Source: JAJBWD01 sp041821285 (GTDB taxonomy: Bacteria > Bacillota > Clostridia > Clostridiales > Clostridiaceae). Taken from it: a DNA stretch of 5,439 nucleotides. Positions 5,386 to 5,439 of the stretch are shown here, in pieces (positions within the stretch are counted from its first letter, which is position 1; every line of letters starts with the position of its first letter). Position numbers and translations under genes: made by a program. The notes beneath the pieces were generated by a model that worked only from the letters and a program-made list of their open reading frames with translations, was not told the origin of the DNA and searched no databases. Where the stretch lies: the NCBI GenBank assembly GCA_041821285.1, contig JBGUER010000180.1, forward strand, positions 1-5,439, in the 5' to 3' direction.

Positions 5386-5439
5386 ACATTTGGCTGATTT
5401 TCTCTTTAAAATAACGAATAACTAGCGTTTTTTAAAGAG
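5370..5439. repeat. Tandem repeat unit 2, cut by the window end
   Basis: This is the second copy of the 70-base sequence at 5267-5336, 66 of 70 identical, and it runs to the last base of the window. The true repeat may be longer and there may be further copies. No gene is seen between 5281 and the window end. Confidence 0.9.

Noticed and set aside
5267..5439. CRISPR array
   Set aside because: The repeated unit is at least 70 bases with a 33-base gap and only two copies are seen. It has nested palindromes and no adjacent cas gene.

Overview
The window is strongly AT-rich. It has A/T-ending codons, purine-rich Shine-Dalgarno sites (AAGGGGG, AGGAGG) and short gaps between genes, which points to a low-GC Gram-positive anaerobe, most likely a Clostridium or a close relative in Clostridia. 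The species cannot be fixed from the sequence alone.

Four genes lie on the + strand. (1) Bases 1-1229 hold the 3' part of a sigma-54-dependent activator (PAS remnant, AAA+ domain, Fis-type HTH) whose 5' end is outside the window. (2) ssnA (1257-2588), a metal-dependent aminohydrolase, follows after 27 bases. (3) A 252-base intergenic region carries two AT-rich dyads and a near-consensus -24/-12 sigma-54 promoter. (4) dpaL/ygeX (2841-4055), a PLP-dependent 2,3-diaminopropionate ammonia-lyase, is followed after 10 bases by ygeY (4066-5280), an M20-type metallohydrolase. The last 170 bases contain two tandem copies (period 103) of an element that can form nested hairpins. The first copy overlaps the 3' end of ygeY.

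ssnA, ygeX and ygeY are hallmark genes of the cluster seen in E. coli (ygeWXY-hyuA...ygfK-ssnA-xdhD) and in gut clostridia. That cluster has been tied to selenium-dependent molybdenum hydroxylases and to anaerobic purine/uric-acid breakdown. SsnA and YgeY probably hydrolyse C-N bonds in ring-opened purine intermediates. YgeX finishes by splitting 2,3-diaminopropionate into pyruvate and ammonia. Other expected members (ygeW, ygfK, hyuA, xdh, carbamate kinase) are not in the window and may lie beyond its ends.

The most informative new reading is regulatory. The activator gene, the two dyads centred 32 bp apart (about -202 and -170), and the sigma-54 promoter just before ygeX together suggest a self-contained purine- or intermediate-sensing switch. 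The second point of interest is the tandem structured repeat at the 3' end. Its two copies differ only at positions that are unpaired in the predicted fold.
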